Below, piece after piece: positions 49,183-49,436 of a DNA stretch of 49,436 nucleotides. Made by a program: the position numbers and the translations under genes. The stretch covers positions 1 to 49,436 of the forward strand of contig JADIMW010000022.1 in assembly GCA_017694415.1 (NCBI GenBank), given 5' to 3'. How positions within the stretch are numbered: position 1 is the first letter of the stretch; each line of letters starts with the position of its first letter. This DNA comes from Candidatus Caccoplasma merdipullorum (GTDB lineage Bacteria > Bacteroidota > Bacteroidia > Bacteroidales > G3-4614). Under the pieces are notes generated by a model. It ran no database searches, was not told where the DNA came from, and saw only the letters and a list, made by a program, of their open reading frames with translations.

Positions 49183-49436
49183 ATGAATATGAGCAACGAG
49201 ATTCTTTTGCGATTGAGAGAATTCCATCCGGCTGATGCAAATATTATTGCCGGATGGCTGAAAAGCGAATATCAAATGCGTCAATGGTGTGCCGACAGGT
49301 ATTCGCGTTACCCTGTTACGGCAGATGATATTAACTCACATCATGACAAATACATAGACGGACATTCATCAATCGCTCTTACTATGGTTGATGCTGCGGA
49401 AGTCATTGGTTATATAACACTCAGAAAGCCAACCCC
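49183..49436 (+). CDS. GNAT family N-acetyltransferase, 3' truncated by window edge
   Basis: MNMSNEILLRLREFHPADANIIAGWLKSEYQMRQWCADRYSRYPVTADDINSHHDKYIDGHSSIALTMVDAAEVIGYITLRKPT. Confidence 0.7.
   Translation, partial: MNMSNEILLRLREFHPADANIIAGWLKSEYQMRQWCADRYSRYPVTADDINSHHDKYIDGHSSIALTMVDAAEVIGYITLRKPT

Noticed and set aside
1-49436. CRISPR arrays, rRNA, tmRNA, IS-element transposases
   Set aside because: No regularly spaced repeats, rRNA-like segments or transposase genes were found.

Overview
The window is ordinary-looking Bacteroidales/Bacteroidota chromosome, judged from TAnnTTTG -7 promoter elements, gene content and protein style. I call about 40 protein-coding genes and find no rRNA, tRNA or CRISPR array. 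Main blocks: (i) 3.9-11.1 kb, a complete PAPS-forming sulfate activation locus (cysQ, SLC13 permease, cysC, cysD, cysN) ending in a sulfotransferase, with no sulfate-reduction genes, and a CysN carrying a shrunken, P-loop-less APS-kinase-like tail; (ii) 11.4-24.9 kb, M16 protease, DUF349 protein, two separate polyprenyl-P sugar phosphotransferases, ugd, and a 4-nt-overlap operon sua5/glycosyltransferase/clcA/fmt, then a pair of overlapping 'split' flavodoxin-like genes; (iii) 25.2-38.9 kb, ECF sigma factor followed by unannotated small ORFs, rpe, comEC, a TonB-dependent receptor, kdsC/maf, an uncharacterised ATP-grasp-like protein, fur/reverse rubrerythrin, SMR transporter, and a DUF2400/QueC-like/nucleotidyltransferase trio; (iv) 40-49.4 kb, exported flavodoxin, lone tyrosine recombinase, Ser-type sulfatase, FabI and small accessory genes. 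The most concrete new observation is a one-base poly-A frameshift at 3708-3715 that separates the true N-terminus of the OPT-family transporter from the rest of the gene. Several candidate structured leaders and inverted repeats are also reported. Homology calls are by eye, without database searches.
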